A DNA stretch of 29,017 nucleotides from an uncultured Oscillospiraceae bacterium (GCA_934486875.1 CAKSPU010000032.1:1-29017); one strand, 5' to 3'. Positions 7,552-15,001 are shown, numbered from the stretch's first letter. The notes: generated from the letters alone by a model not told the origin. Program-made: numbers and translations.

Positions 7552-7695
7552 TTATATATCAATGTAAATGGCTGAATTACGGTCGGGAAAGCTGTAATCA
7601 ACAGGCTGTTCCGGATGCCGGGTATCAGTGAGATAATCTCATCATATCTGCCGCAATAGGCTTCAATATGTATAATTTTCAGCACCCCGACTCAT
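7552..7695 (-). pseudogene. Possible decayed ORF at the end of the nadA operon
   Basis: An ATG at 7695 overlaps the lipoprotein stop (ATGA), but the frame is broken after 10 codons and again at 7644-7639 (two TGA in a row). From there the same frame runs open for 26 codons to a TAA at 7552, right before the terminator stem. That tail (DTRHPEQPVDYS then FPDRNSAIYIDI) has the composition of a true protein C-terminus. Between the breaks a neighbouring frame is open and reads IEAYCGRYDEIISL. Two small indels would join all pieces into one ORF of about 48 codons. I do not recognise the product. It may instead be non-coding, because the stretch is short. Confidence 0.3.
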
Positions 7696-8381
7696 ATCTT
7701 CTCAATATCAAGCACACGTATCAGATTGTTCACATCATCAAGGGGAAGATTGTTGATATAAATGCGGTCAGTCCTGAGCTTTACTCTGACCGTCTCTTCC
7801 TTTTCAAATGTATCATCGGCAGAATACCCCAGCATTTCAAGGGCTTCCTCAAGATTATCCGCCGCAAACCATAATGTTCTGCCGTCAGATGATGCTTTCG
7901 GGAAAAGTGACATATCATCGGGAACGAATGCGGCTTCAAGCTCTTCGGTGTACTCGCTGATGTGAATGGTGAGAGTTCCCTCAAAATCACGTTCATCGGA
8001 AGAGAAACGTGTCTGGAATGAGCTGTTGTCATTTGCAAACATCATCAGACTGTCAAGAGTCCAGCCCAAAAATTCATCGCCCTTATTGAGCACCACCGCA
8101 TCGCCGCTACCGTCAGCGGCACGGAATGTAAGCTCCTCGCCGTCTTTGAGAGGCAGGACCTTGTTCACGGCTGAACCTGATGAACTGCTCTGCTGTGATG
8201 CGGGGCTTTCGATAAAATAGGTCGCCTTTTCCGAGAATTTTATCTCGGGAACAGCGTCCTCAGGCACTGTTGTGACCGCATATACCGACACCTCTGTAGC
8301 CGATACCTCCGCTTCATCTGCTTCCTTAGCACAGCCGCAAAGCAGGAGAAGAAGCGCTATGGCTGCATATTTTGCTTTCAT
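7692..8381 (-). CDS. Uncharacterised lipoprotein
   Basis: This is a 229-aa protein of unknown function. It has a lipoprotein signal: MKAKY, a hydrophobic run of alanines and leucines, and lipobox LCGC with the acylated Cys at residue 17. A short acidic and Ser/Thr-rich stretch follows to about residue 75. The body (about 75-229) is acidic, mixed alpha/beta and has no motif I recognise. I prefer the ATG at 8381 over an in-frame GTG two codons upstream because AAAGGA lies 10 bases ahead of the ATG. The gene starts 15 bases after the stop of the PD-(D/E)XK-like gene and is probably in the same operon. A surface location beside the anchored GH5 enzyme would fit a role at the envelope, but nothing in the sequence shows a specific one. 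Confidence 0.75.
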   Translation of the reverse strand: MKAKYAAIALLLLLCGCAKEADEAEVSATEVSVYAVTTVPEDAVPEIKFSEKATYFIESPASQQSSSSGSAVNKVLPLKDGEELTFRAADGSGDAVVLNKGDEFLGWTLDSLMMFANDNSSFQTRFSSDERDFEGTLTIHISEYTEELEAAFVPDDMSLFPKASSDGRTLWFAADNLEEALEMLGYSADDTFEKEETVRVKLRTDRIYINNLPLDDVNNLIRVLDIEKI

Positions 8382-8396
8382 ATTCACACCGTCCTT

Positions 8397-9149
8397 TTAC
8401 TTTGAAAATCTGTATGTGTAAGCGTTGCACTTTTTGCCCGTCCTTGCCACTACGCCCCCTCTGAAAAGGGCTGAAAGGGCTGCGGAAGCGGTTTCACGGG
8501 ATATGCCCGCAGCTTTCGCAAGGCTTTCGGTGGTGTAATCCTCATCGAACAGGCAGGGGATAAGCTTTTCCCAGTCACGGGGAGAGCTTATGCAAATTTC
8601 ATCAACAAGGGCTGTCGGCACCCGGTCGATAACGGACAGCCTGTTTCTGTGACGCTTTTTCCGTCCCACACTTTCGGGCGGCACACGTATCTCGTCCGCT
8701 TCAAGGAGCACTATTATGAAGCTGAGATTATCGTTATTCAGAAATTCGGCAATGGGGAAAAGGTTCGGGAATATCTCATATGCAGTCTCTTTCAGCGGCG
8801 ATGTGCGGCGGCTTTTAACTTCGCCCGTTTCGCCGTCAAGGGTGACTATCCGCTTCTTTGTAAATACGGGGAAAACCACCGTTACCCGTGAGACCTCCAG
8901 AAATGTGCGGAGCTTTTCTTTCAGAGAGGAGAAATGCCCCGTCTGTATCTCGATTATACCGTTTTCGCCAACGATATCCGCAATATATCCGCCTATCCTC
9001 TGCTCCTGTGAATCGTGAAACGGCTCGTAGTAATTTTTGAGCACTGCGTGAACGCTTTTCTCGCCCTTTGTGCCTATACCCTTAATAAGCCTGCCGCCCG
9101 AATAAACGGTGCGGCAGGCTTCATCAAATCGTATTCTGTCGGGCATCAT
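8397..9149 (-). CDS. Predicted PD-(D/E)XK nuclease-like protein with C-terminal winged helix
   Basis: The 250-aa protein is not assigned to a named family. Its N-terminal half has the layout of a PD-(D/E)XK nuclease core: a helix Glu (Glu30 in KGEKSVHAVLK), then an Asp (Asp58 in YIADIVG) and, nine residues on, Glu67-Ile-Gln69. An ExQ end in place of ExK is known in some nucleases such as BglII. The C-terminal part (about 200-249) resembles a winged helix-turn-helix (DYTTESLAKAAGISRETASA, then a basic wing). It may therefore bind and cut, or only bind, DNA; this is inference. The ATG at 9149 overlaps the GH5 stop (ATGA), implying coupled translation, and is preferred to an in-frame upstream start inside GH5. 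There is no signal peptide, so it is cytoplasmic, unlike its neighbours. Confidence 0.7.
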   Translation of the reverse strand: MMPDRIRFDEACRTVYSGGRLIKGIGTKGEKSVHAVLKNYYEPFHDSQEQRIGGYIADIVGENGIIEIQTGHFSSLKEKLRTFLEVSRVTVVFPVFTKKRIVTLDGETGEVKSRRTSPLKETAYEIFPNLFPIAEFLNNDNLSFIIVLLEADEIRVPPESVGRKKRHRNRLSVIDRVPTALVDEICISSPRDWEKLIPCLFDEDYTTESLAKAAGISRETASAALSALFRGGVVARTGKKCNAYTYRFSK

Positions 9150-10330
9150 TCTTCTGTGAAGGGTGCCATAAGTGCAGAGATGATGTCGGGATATCTCCAC
9201 TCAAAGTTCTTTCTGTCGAAAAGCCCGAAATTCTCTCCGCTGCCTACAAAAGCGTTGTTGTCCCACCAGCAGATGGGAATGCCTGCATTGTGAGCGGCTT
9301 CGGAGTAGTATCCTGCGCAACGGGCACGGGCTTCGGTGTTCATTCTGTTTCGTGAGCCCATTTCGCCGATTATAACGGCTCTGCCCTTGTCAAGATATCT
9401 GTCCTTAAGATTTGCCATAAGGAGGTCGATATCATTGGTATCGGCGGCATTGTCTGCACTCCACTCGACAGTTGCCTGGGCTGTGTCCGCAAGGGCAAAG
9501 GTGTAGGGGAGATATGCGTGGATAGAAACAATTACCTTGTCATCATCGGGAACTGCAAAATCGTTCAGCACCCTATCAAGTGAAGATGCGGCATAGGGTG
9601 TTACCATGAGGTGACGGAGCTTGTTGTTTCCGCCTGAGTTTCTGACAGTCTCGACAAAAGCGGCATTCCAGTGGTTGATAACATCTCTTGCTTCGTCATT
9701 GCCGCCGTTCCACTCCATAGGAGTACCCTTAAGACGGGGTTCGTTCAGTCCCTCAAAAATGAGCTTTTCGTTGTAATTCTTGAAATGGTCTGCGATCTGT
9801 GACCAGAGAGCGGTAAGTATCTCCTGAGCCGCAGCTTCATTCTCATAGGTAGGCATATGCCATTCCTCGTGGTGAACGTTGATGATAACGAACATATCAT
9901 CGTCGATGCCGTAATCCACGATCTCATTTACTCTTTCGAGCCAGTCGGGGTCGATCGTATAGTCGGGACCCTCACCGAATTTGCCCTCCCAAGTGATGGG
10001 AACTCTCAGAACGTTGAAGCCCTGAGCGGCAACGCTGTCTATCATAGCCTTGGTGGTAACGGGCTGACCCCAGGCTGTCTCCCAGTCGGAGGGAAGCTCA
10101 GTACCCTTGGGATTTGTTATAGTCGAGTCTAGGGTATTTCCCAGATTCCAGCCTACTTTCATTTCCTTTACAAGCTCGGTGGAGGGGATATCTCTCATAG
10201 GAGCAGGCTCGGATACGGAGGTATTGTCAGCATCTGCCGCACCGTCGTTATCGGATTTGTTTCCGCAGGCTGCAAAGGAAAACATCATTACGGCTGCTGC
10301 AAGAACAGCGGTTACTTTAGAAAATTTCAT
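9146..10330 (-). CDS. GH5 family cellulase/endoglucanase, lipoprotein
   Basis: The 394-aa protein is a glycoside hydrolase family 5 enzyme, probably subfamily 4 (endo-beta-1,4-glucanase or xyloglucanase). It has a lipoprotein signal with FAAC (Cys22) and a short Asp/Asn/Ser-rich linker to about residue 45, then a single (beta/alpha)8 catalytic domain. Motifs are GWNLGNTLD (60-68), ETAWGQP (84-90), NVLRVPITW, NVHHE, the acid/base Glu197 in FEGLNEPR, the nucleophile Glu323 in IIGEMG and CWWDNN. There is no dockerin or carbohydrate-binding module, so it stays on the cell surface rather than joining a cellulosome. A GAAAGGAC site precedes the ATG. It starts 25 bases after nadA and overlaps the next gene by 4 bases. 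Confidence 0.93.
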   Translation of the reverse strand: MKFSKVTAVLAAAVMMFSFAACGNKSDNDGAADADNTSVSEPAPMRDIPSTELVKEMKVGWNLGNTLDSTITNPKGTELPSDWETAWGQPVTTKAMIDSVAAQGFNVLRVPITWEGKFGEGPDYTIDPDWLERVNEIVDYGIDDDMFVIINVHHEEWHMPTYENEAAAQEILTALWSQIADHFKNYNEKLIFEGLNEPRLKGTPMEWNGGNDEARDVINHWNAAFVETVRNSGGNNKLRHLMVTPYAASSLDRVLNDFAVPDDDKVIVSIHAYLPYTFALADTAQATVEWSADNAADTNDIDLLMANLKDRYLDKGRAVIIGEMGSRNRMNTEARARCAGYYSEAAHNAGIPICWWDNNAFVGSGENFGLFDRKNFEWRYPDIISALMAPFTEE

Positions 10331-10355
10331 AGCTTAAGTCCTTTCACAAATGTTA

Positions 10356-11276
10356 TTATGCCTGACCAAGTCTCAGCATTTCGTCAATGCAGACCTTGGC
10401 TTTAAGGCGTGTGTCCTCGGGGAGGATTATTTCCTCGCCGCCTGTTTCCTCAAGACAGTGGAGAACGTCGGTGATAGAGGTTATCTTCATATTGTGGCAG
10501 AAGCAGTCCTTTGAAAGGGGGTGGAAAATTTTGTCGGGACATTCAAAGCTCAGGTGCTGGGCGATGCTGTTTTCGGTGCCGATGATAAATTCTTTAGCGT
10601 CGCTCTTCTTTGCAAAGTCCATAATGCCCGTGGTGCTGCCAACATAATCAGCCATAGCGGTAACACCTGGCTGGCATTCGGGGTGGAGGAGCACAAGCGC
10701 ATCGGGGTGGGCAGCCTTAGCCTTTTCAACGTCCTTTACGGTGAGACGTGCGTGAGTGGGACAGCCGCCGCTTACGAACTTGAACTGCTTTTCGGGGATC
10801 TGCTTTGCAACATAGTCGCCAAGGTTGCAGTCGGGGATAAAGAGTATCTTGTCAGCGTCCATTTTTCTGATTATCTCAACAGCGGAGGAAGATGTAACGC
10901 AGACATCGCAGAGAGTTTTGAGCTCGGCTGTGGTGTTTATGTAGGCAACGGTCTTGTAGCCCTTATACATTTCCTGTAGCTGACGGAGAATGTCAACATC
11001 CAGCTGTTCCGCCATAGGGCAGCCTGCCTCGGGGCGGGGGAGATATACGTGCTTTTCGGGGGAAAGTATCTTGCAGGTTTCAGCCATAAAGCGGACACCG
11101 CACATAATAACACCGTCACAGTCGGTTGCTGTGGCTTTTCTTGCAAGACCGAAGGAATCGCCTGTAAAGTCAGCCACTTCAAGGATATCGTGGGTCTGAT
11201 AGCAGTGGGCGAGAATGCAGACGTTCTTTTCTTTTTTTAGCTTGATTATTTTTTCCTGAATATCTTTTAACATCAT
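10356..11276 (-). CDS. nadA: Quinolinate synthase
   Basis: This [4Fe-4S] enzyme condenses iminoaspartate with dihydroxyacetone phosphate to give quinolinate in de novo NAD synthesis. From the chosen start it is 306 aa, close to the compact NadA form. The three cluster cysteines align as Cys86 (AGCPMA), Cys172 (GGCPTH) and Cys260 (CFCHNMK). Other family signatures are ILAHCYQ, VADFTGDS and HPECQPGV. I chose the ATG at 11276, which has GGAG nine bases upstream and a consensus promoter nearby; an in-frame ATG 78 bases upstream would overlap that promoter. The partner genes nadB and nadC are not in the window. It is the first gene of an operon with GH5 and two uncharacterised genes. Confidence 0.96.
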   Translation of the reverse strand: MMLKDIQEKIIKLKKEKNVCILAHCYQTHDILEVADFTGDSFGLARKATATDCDGVIMCGVRFMAETCKILSPEKHVYLPRPEAGCPMAEQLDVDILRQLQEMYKGYKTVAYINTTAELKTLCDVCVTSSSAVEIIRKMDADKILFIPDCNLGDYVAKQIPEKQFKFVSGGCPTHARLTVKDVEKAKAAHPDALVLLHPECQPGVTAMADYVGSTTGIMDFAKKSDAKEFIIGTENSIAQHLSFECPDKIFHPLSKDCFCHNMKITSITDVLHCLEETGGEEIILPEDTRLKAKVCIDEMLRLGQA

Positions 11277-11313
11277 TTTCAACAACTCCAATGGGAAAAC
11301 TGTACTACGTTTA

Positions 11314-11342
11314 ATTATACCATTTATACGCAGTTTTTTCAA
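11314..11342 (-). promoter_or_regulatory. Sigma-A promoter of the nadA operon
   Basis: Minus-strand TTGAAA (11337-11342), 17-base spacer, perfect TATAAT (11314-11319), about 40 bases ahead of the nadA ATG. It is the only good promoter found for the four or five minus-strand genes down to 7552. Confidence 0.82.
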
Positions 11343-11390
11343 GCGTATCGGCAATATTTTATTTTACAGAGAATTTACCCGCAGCACCCG

Positions 11391-11445
11391 AAAAAACGGT
11401 AAAAATGTACAAAATCCATCATTATGTGCATTTCAAATTTACCGT
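11391..11445 (-). other. Long imperfect hairpin with T run upstream of the nadA promoter
   Basis: Positions 11396-11403 (ACGGTAAA) pair with 11438-11445 (TTTACCGT). After a 5-base bulge (11433-11437), 11404-11411 pair with 11425-11432 with one G-T wobble, leaving a 13-base loop. On the minus strand it is followed by six T. No minus-strand gene lies upstream, so it is not an obvious terminator of a known gene. It could end a small RNA or be a protein-binding palindrome between the divergent nadA and dnaD-like genes. Confidence 0.45.
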
Positions 11446-11514
11446 GCCGTTTTTCTGACAGAAATATGTGGCTCAAAACTATGCAAAATGGATATAGTAA
11501 TTTTTTGAATGGTA

Positions 11515-11523
11515 TGGTATAAT
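11515..11523 (+). promoter_or_regulatory. Extended -10 promoter of the DnaD/DnaC-like operon
   Basis: TGG followed by perfect TATAAT (11518-11523) forms an extended -10 element. The hexamer at the right -35 distance (11495-11500) is poor, which is common when the TG extension is present. It lies 43 bases ahead of the ATG at 11567. Confidence 0.6.
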
Positions 11524-11566
11524 ATTATGATATAAACATACAGTACACAGAAAAAAGGGAGAGCAA

Positions 11567-12604
11567 ATGGACTACAAGATAAACTGGGACTGCTCCGAGG
11601 GAGTTTTTGCAGTGCCCGACGCTGCGGCGGAGGGACTTAAGCTTGCTTCGGGAAAAGCAGTCAAGGTGCTTATATATTTTATGAAATACCGCAGAGCGCC
11701 CGAGTTCCCCGATGATATCGGCGTTACCTCCGAGGACGTGGAGGACGCACTTTCCTACTGGGAGCAGCTTGGCGTGCTGAAAAAGGCTGATGGTGCTGAC
11801 AGAGCGGTACGTAAAGCTGCAAACGCATCTGCCGTGATGCCGCAGGAGCCTGTGAAGATAATTGCGCCGCCCCCTGCAAAGGCTCCCGAAAAGCCTGTGA
11901 TAAAGCCGCAGAAGGCTCTTCTTCCCACGGAGATAGCTGAGCGCATCGCTGCTTCGGAGGAGATAGAATTTCTCTTTAAAAGTGCGGAACAGAGCCTCGG
12001 CAGGGTGCTCACATTTGACGATCAGCGGACTATTCTCTGGTTTTACGACCACCTCGGAATGTCTGCGGACATAATAATAATGCTCATCGCATACTGCTGC
12101 TCGGTGGGCAGGGGCAATATGGCGAAGATAGAAAAGATCGCCCTTGACTGGCACGAAAAGAACATCACCACCCACGAGCAGGCTGAAAACGAGATACTTG
12201 CAATGCAGAAAGCCTTTTCCTTTGAGGGAAAGGTGCAGTCAAGGCTAAAGCTCCAGAGCAAGCTTACGGCTTCTCAGAAAAAATACATAGGCGACTGGGC
12301 AAATATGGACGTGACCCTTGATATGGTTGAGCTTGCTTATGATAAGACCGTTGACGGGATAGGCAAGCCGTCGTTCAATTATATGGATAAGATACTGCGT
12401 AAATGGAACGAAAACGGCATCACAAATGCAGATGATGCGGCAGCATTTGATGAGCGGACAAAGCCTGTCAGAAAGCAGGAAAAGACTGTGAAAAATACAG
12501 AGCCGAAGGCTTCCGCAGCGCCATCATATGACCTTGATCTGCTTTTCGAGCACGCTCTGAACACAACTCCGACAGTGAGAAAAAACAGTGAGGAGGCGAG
12601 ATGA
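11567..12604 (+). CDS. DnaD-domain replication initiation protein
   Basis: The 345-aa protein has an N-terminal winged-helix-like region (about 1-80), a Pro/Ala/Lys-rich linker (about 95-128) and two DnaD/DnaB_2-type helical modules (about 130-205 and 225-290). The second ends in the family signature FNYMDKILRKWNENGI. DnaD-type proteins help load the replicative helicase at origins and restart sites in low-GC Gram-positives. The tail (about 295-345) looks disordered. The ATG has AGGGAGAG ahead of it. The stop overlaps the next start by 4 bases, and that next gene encodes a helicase-loader ATPase, which supports a primosome role. No phage genes are nearby, so a chromosomal rather than prophage primosome is likely. 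Confidence 0.9.
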   Translation: MDYKINWDCSEGVFAVPDAAAEGLKLASGKAVKVLIYFMKYRRAPEFPDDIGVTSEDVEDALSYWEQLGVLKKADGADRAVRKAANASAVMPQEPVKIIAPPPAKAPEKPVIKPQKALLPTEIAERIAASEEIEFLFKSAEQSLGRVLTFDDQRTILWFYDHLGMSADIIIMLIAYCCSVGRGNMAKIEKIALDWHEKNITTHEQAENEILAMQKAFSFEGKVQSRLKLQSKLTASQKKYIGDWANMDVTLDMVELAYDKTVDGIGKPSFNYMDKILRKWNENGITNADDAAAFDERTKPVRKQEKTVKNTEPKASAAPSYDLDLLFEHALNTTPTVRKNSEEAR

Positions 12605-13584
12605 TGACCCGTACCGAAATTCGCCGCAAGGCAAACGATGAAATGGAAAGGCGGAAGCTCAGAGCCGAAAATGAAGCTGCCGCACGTCAGCGTGAGATAT
12701 ACGCAAAGATACCCGAGATAGAAGAGATACGACGAATGCTGGCTCAGACTGCCACCGAGCTCACTCGTATCATCATCACACGAAAAAAGGACTATAAGGA
12801 AAGCATTGAGCGGCTGAGAAAAAACAACCTTGACGGAGCTAAAATGATAGCCGAGCTTCTCAAAGCAAACGGATATCCCGAGGATTATCTTGAAGTCCAC
12901 TACCGCTGCAATGAATGCAATGACACGGGCTTTACGGACAGGGGAATGTGCGATTGTATGAAGCGGCTCATAAGTCGGATTGCTTCCGAGGAGCTGAACC
13001 GTTCCGCCAATCTTCCCGATGCGGATTTTGCTCATTTCAGCCTTGATTATTACAGGGGTATAGTCATTGACGGCATCGACTGCTACAGCCTTATGCAGAA
13101 AAATCTGAACTTCTGCACCGAATATGCAAGAACATTTTGTGAGGGCTCGGACAGCCTGCTTATGCTGGGAAAAACGGGTGTCGGAAAGACCCATCTTTCG
13201 ATGTCGATAGCAAAAGAGGTAATAAACAAGGGATATAACGTGATCTACGGCTCTGTCGTCAATATTCTCCGAAGCATTGAAAAGGAGCATTTCGGCAGGG
13301 GAGAAGAGGGCAGCGACACCCTTGAAAGCGTATGCTCCTGCGACCTGCTCATATTTGACGACCTGGGCTCGGAGCACCACACCCCTTTTTACGAATCCAC
13401 CCTTTACAACATAATCAATACCCGCATAAACACGGGAAAACCGATGATAATAAGTACAAATCTTTCAAAGGAAGAGCTTGCCTCCACATACAACGAAAGA
13501 ATTATTTCAAGAATTTTCTGCTGCTGCAATCTGCTCCTTTTTGCGGGACGTGACGTAAGGCAGCTTAAGAGAATGAAAGGATAA
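12601..13584 (+). CDS. DnaC/DnaI-like helicase loader ATPase
   Basis: The 327-aa protein has a charged helical N-terminus (about 1-95), a zinc-binding motif with Cys103, Cys106, Cys117 and Cys119 (CNEC and CDC), and an AAA+ domain from about residue 165. Walker A is GKTGVGKT (190-197) and Walker B is LLIFDD (249-254). The Box VII arginine region (NERIISRI) is also present. This is the layout of DnaC/DnaI loaders that put the DnaB-type helicase on DNA; IstB-like ATPases are related, but the neighbouring DnaD gene favours replication. The ATG overlaps the DnaD stop (ATGA), with GAGGAGG ahead of it. A second ATG follows directly, so the start may be one codon later. Confidence 0.93.
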   Translation: MMTRTEIRRKANDEMERRKLRAENEAAARQREIYAKIPEIEEIRRMLAQTATELTRIIITRKKDYKESIERLRKNNLDGAKMIAELLKANGYPEDYLEVHYRCNECNDTGFTDRGMCDCMKRLISRIASEELNRSANLPDADFAHFSLDYYRGIVIDGIDCYSLMQKNLNFCTEYARTFCEGSDSLLMLGKTGVGKTHLSMSIAKEVINKGYNVIYGSVVNILRSIEKEHFGRGEEGSDTLESVCSCDLLIFDDLGSEHHTPFYESTLYNIINTRINTGKPMIISTNLSKEELASTYNERIISRIFCCCNLLLFAGRDVRQLKRMKG

Positions 13585-13589
13585 AGACT

Positions 13590-13808
13590 ATGCTTACTGT
13601 ACTGAAGATAAAATTTGACCTGCTGATGAAGTCCCTTGACAAGAACGTGACTATAAAAAAGAGGGAGCTTCTCCTTGCCGTCATCGCCTCGGCACTTCTC
13701 GGAATAGTCCTCGGAGCGGTGTTCACCCCCAGAAAGACTATCACTATCGGCAGCAACAACAGCGCCGATCATTACAACAACACAGATCCCGACTCTGACG
13801 ATGAATGA
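13590..13808 (+). CDS. Small single-pass membrane protein of unknown function
   Basis: This is a 72-aa protein. A basic N-terminus (1-25) is followed by one transmembrane helix (about 27-46, LLLAVIASALLGIVLGAVF) and an acidic, Asn-rich tail (KTITIGSNNS to DPDSDDE). By the positive-inside rule the N-terminus should face the cytoplasm and the acidic tail the outside. It begins 5 bases after the helicase-loader stop, with AAAGGAT ahead of the ATG, and ends just before a shared terminator, so it belongs to that operon. I do not recognise the family. Operon position and the clean coding-to-terminator fit make it likely to be real. Confidence 0.7.
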   Translation: MLTVLKIKFDLLMKSLDKNVTIKKRELLLAVIASALLGIVLGAVFTPRKTITIGSNNSADHYNNTDPDSDDE

Positions 13809-13810
13809 TA

Positions 13811-13844
13811 AAAACGGCTTCGGTAAGCGCTCCGAAGCCGTTTT
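13811..13844. terminator. Bidirectional terminator
   Basis: A 13-bp perfect stem (13811-13823 with 13832-13844, 8-base loop) is flanked by A runs on one side and T runs on the other, so it works in both directions. It lies between the convergent small membrane protein and FliB-like genes, a few bases from both stop codons. Confidence 0.88.
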
Positions 13845-13845
13845 G

Positions 13846-14811
13846 TCATTCATAATGGCAGGTGTACAGGAAATCGTATATCATATCGAGATTTTTCTCG
13901 CTGTATTCGGTTTCCTTTGACCAGAGACAGACGCTTTCTTCAAGGCTCTGCCCCGTGAATTTTGAAATAAGAGCGGCACATTCCGCTGAAAACACCGCAA
14001 GGGCAGCTTTCAGAAACATTTCCCCGTCCTCGGCGGATTTCATAAAATATCTGAAAATATAATAGCTAAGCAGATTTTTATATCCCGAAAGCTCCTTTTC
14101 ATCGGGAGCGGCATAAACGGGGGACAGATCCCCGCAGACCTTTTCCCAGTGAGCATTCAGCGGTTCAAGGTATGATATAAGAAAATGAACATCTTTGGCA
14201 TATGTGACATCGTGATTTACCGCAGTTCTCATAGGCTGTGTGCCAAAAAGCTCCTTTTCTGCGTCACTGCACCGCTTGAGAAGCCTTTCGGATATTTCGG
14301 GAAAGTCCTTCCCCTGCCTGATGATTTCAAAAAGCTCCTCACGGATACATAGCAGCCGCCTGTGTACATCGGAAAGCTCTCCGCCGCCATCTTCGGAAGA
14401 GAGAATGTGCAGTCCGAAAGGCTTTGTGTCATTAACAATGATCCGTGCGGCTTCCTCGCAGCAAAGCCCTATGCCCATTTCGCACCTGTCCCCGAACCAC
14501 TGCCTGAAACGGGGGTGAAGATGACATATCTCGCAGAGCATTTCCTCGCCTCCCGCAAGAATGAGCCTGCAAAGGTTGCTTTCGTTAAGAAACGGGCATC
14601 TGTCATTTTGGGCGAGCTTAAAGCAGTCCGAGCCGTCCTCGGAGCGGGTGATGTTTGCTCTCAGCTCATTGCCAAGAGCACCGTCAAGGATCATATATCT
14701 GTCAAGAGCTTCGCTGTCAATGTCGATCTCCCAGCCGATGCAGCAGTTGTCACGGCAGGAAGAGCCTGTGCAGCGGAAATTTTCGTAATAGTCGGGAACA
14801 TATATATCCAT
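13846..14811 (-). CDS. FliB-like cysteine-rich protein (annotated flagellin lysine-N-methylase family)
   Basis: The 321-aa protein has the N-terminal cysteine-rich signature of the FliB family: Cys14, Cys19 and Cys23-Cys24 before a Trp (FRCTGSSCRDNCCIGW), Cys63, then CPFL (Cys72), LCR (Cys81), and Cys93 and Cys96 in LCEICHLHPR. These probably bind a metal or iron-sulfur centre. The rest is helical and poorly conserved. FliB methylates flagellin lysines in Salmonella, but homologues are common in bacteria without flagella, and no flagellar gene is in this window, so the substrate here is unknown. GAAAGG lies about 12 bases ahead of the ATG. It is monocistronic, with a consensus promoter and a terminator right after the stop. 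Confidence 0.82.
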   Translation of the reverse strand: MDIYVPDYYENFRCTGSSCRDNCCIGWEIDIDSEALDRYMILDGALGNELRANITRSEDGSDCFKLAQNDRCPFLNESNLCRLILAGGEEMLCEICHLHPRFRQWFGDRCEMGIGLCCEEAARIIVNDTKPFGLHILSSEDGGGELSDVHRRLLCIREELFEIIRQGKDFPEISERLLKRCSDAEKELFGTQPMRTAVNHDVTYAKDVHFLISYLEPLNAHWEKVCGDLSPVYAAPDEKELSGYKNLLSYYIFRYFMKSAEDGEMFLKAALAVFSAECAALISKFTGQSLEESVCLWSKETEYSEKNLDMIYDFLYTCHYE

Positions 14812-14846
14812 AATGGGGCTGCCTTTCGCATATTTTTATATGTGTA

Positions 14847-14875
14847 ATTTTATCACGCATACACTGTTATGTCAA
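14847..14875 (-). promoter_or_regulatory. Sigma-A promoter of the FliB-like gene
   Basis: Minus-strand TTGACA (14870-14875), 17-base spacer, TAAAAT (14847-14852), about 35 bases ahead of the start codon. Confidence 0.8.
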
Positions 14876-14921
14876 TCAAATTTTTTTGAGCATTTTAACA
14901 CAAATTTTATTCGCCAAAGAC

Positions 14922-15001
14922 TTGATTTTTTGTCCAAATAGTGGTAATATAAGAAATGTATTTGAATAAGTGTTTATTTCTTAACAGAATTGTGCTATAA
15001 T
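14922..15001 (+). promoter_or_regulatory. Two candidate promoters of the ACT-PFL-ATPase cluster
   Basis: The nearer candidate is an extended -10 (TGC then perfect TATAAT at 14996-15001) with a weak -35 (TTTATT, 14973-14978). The farther one is TTGATT (14922-14927), 17 bases, then TAATAT (14945-14950) with TGG ahead. The nearer one lies 36 bases ahead of the ACT gene start and looks better. These may drive the whole plus-strand cluster to 25399. Confidence 0.6.

Noticed and set aside
9150..9200. Longer start of the PD-(D/E)XK-like gene inside GH5
   Set aside because: The extension is only the shifted frame of the conserved GH5 end; the ATGA overlap at 9149 is the usual coupling arrangement.
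11277..11354. Longer nadA start at 11354
   Set aside because: It would place the promoter inside the gene and add residues not typical of NadA; the ATG at 11276 has a better ribosome binding site.
12379..13380. A long minus-strand open frame opposite the DnaD-like and DnaC-like genes
   Set aside because: It overlaps two genes with clear motifs and strong ribosome binding sites; its translation is Cys/Ser/Phe-rich and has no family signature.
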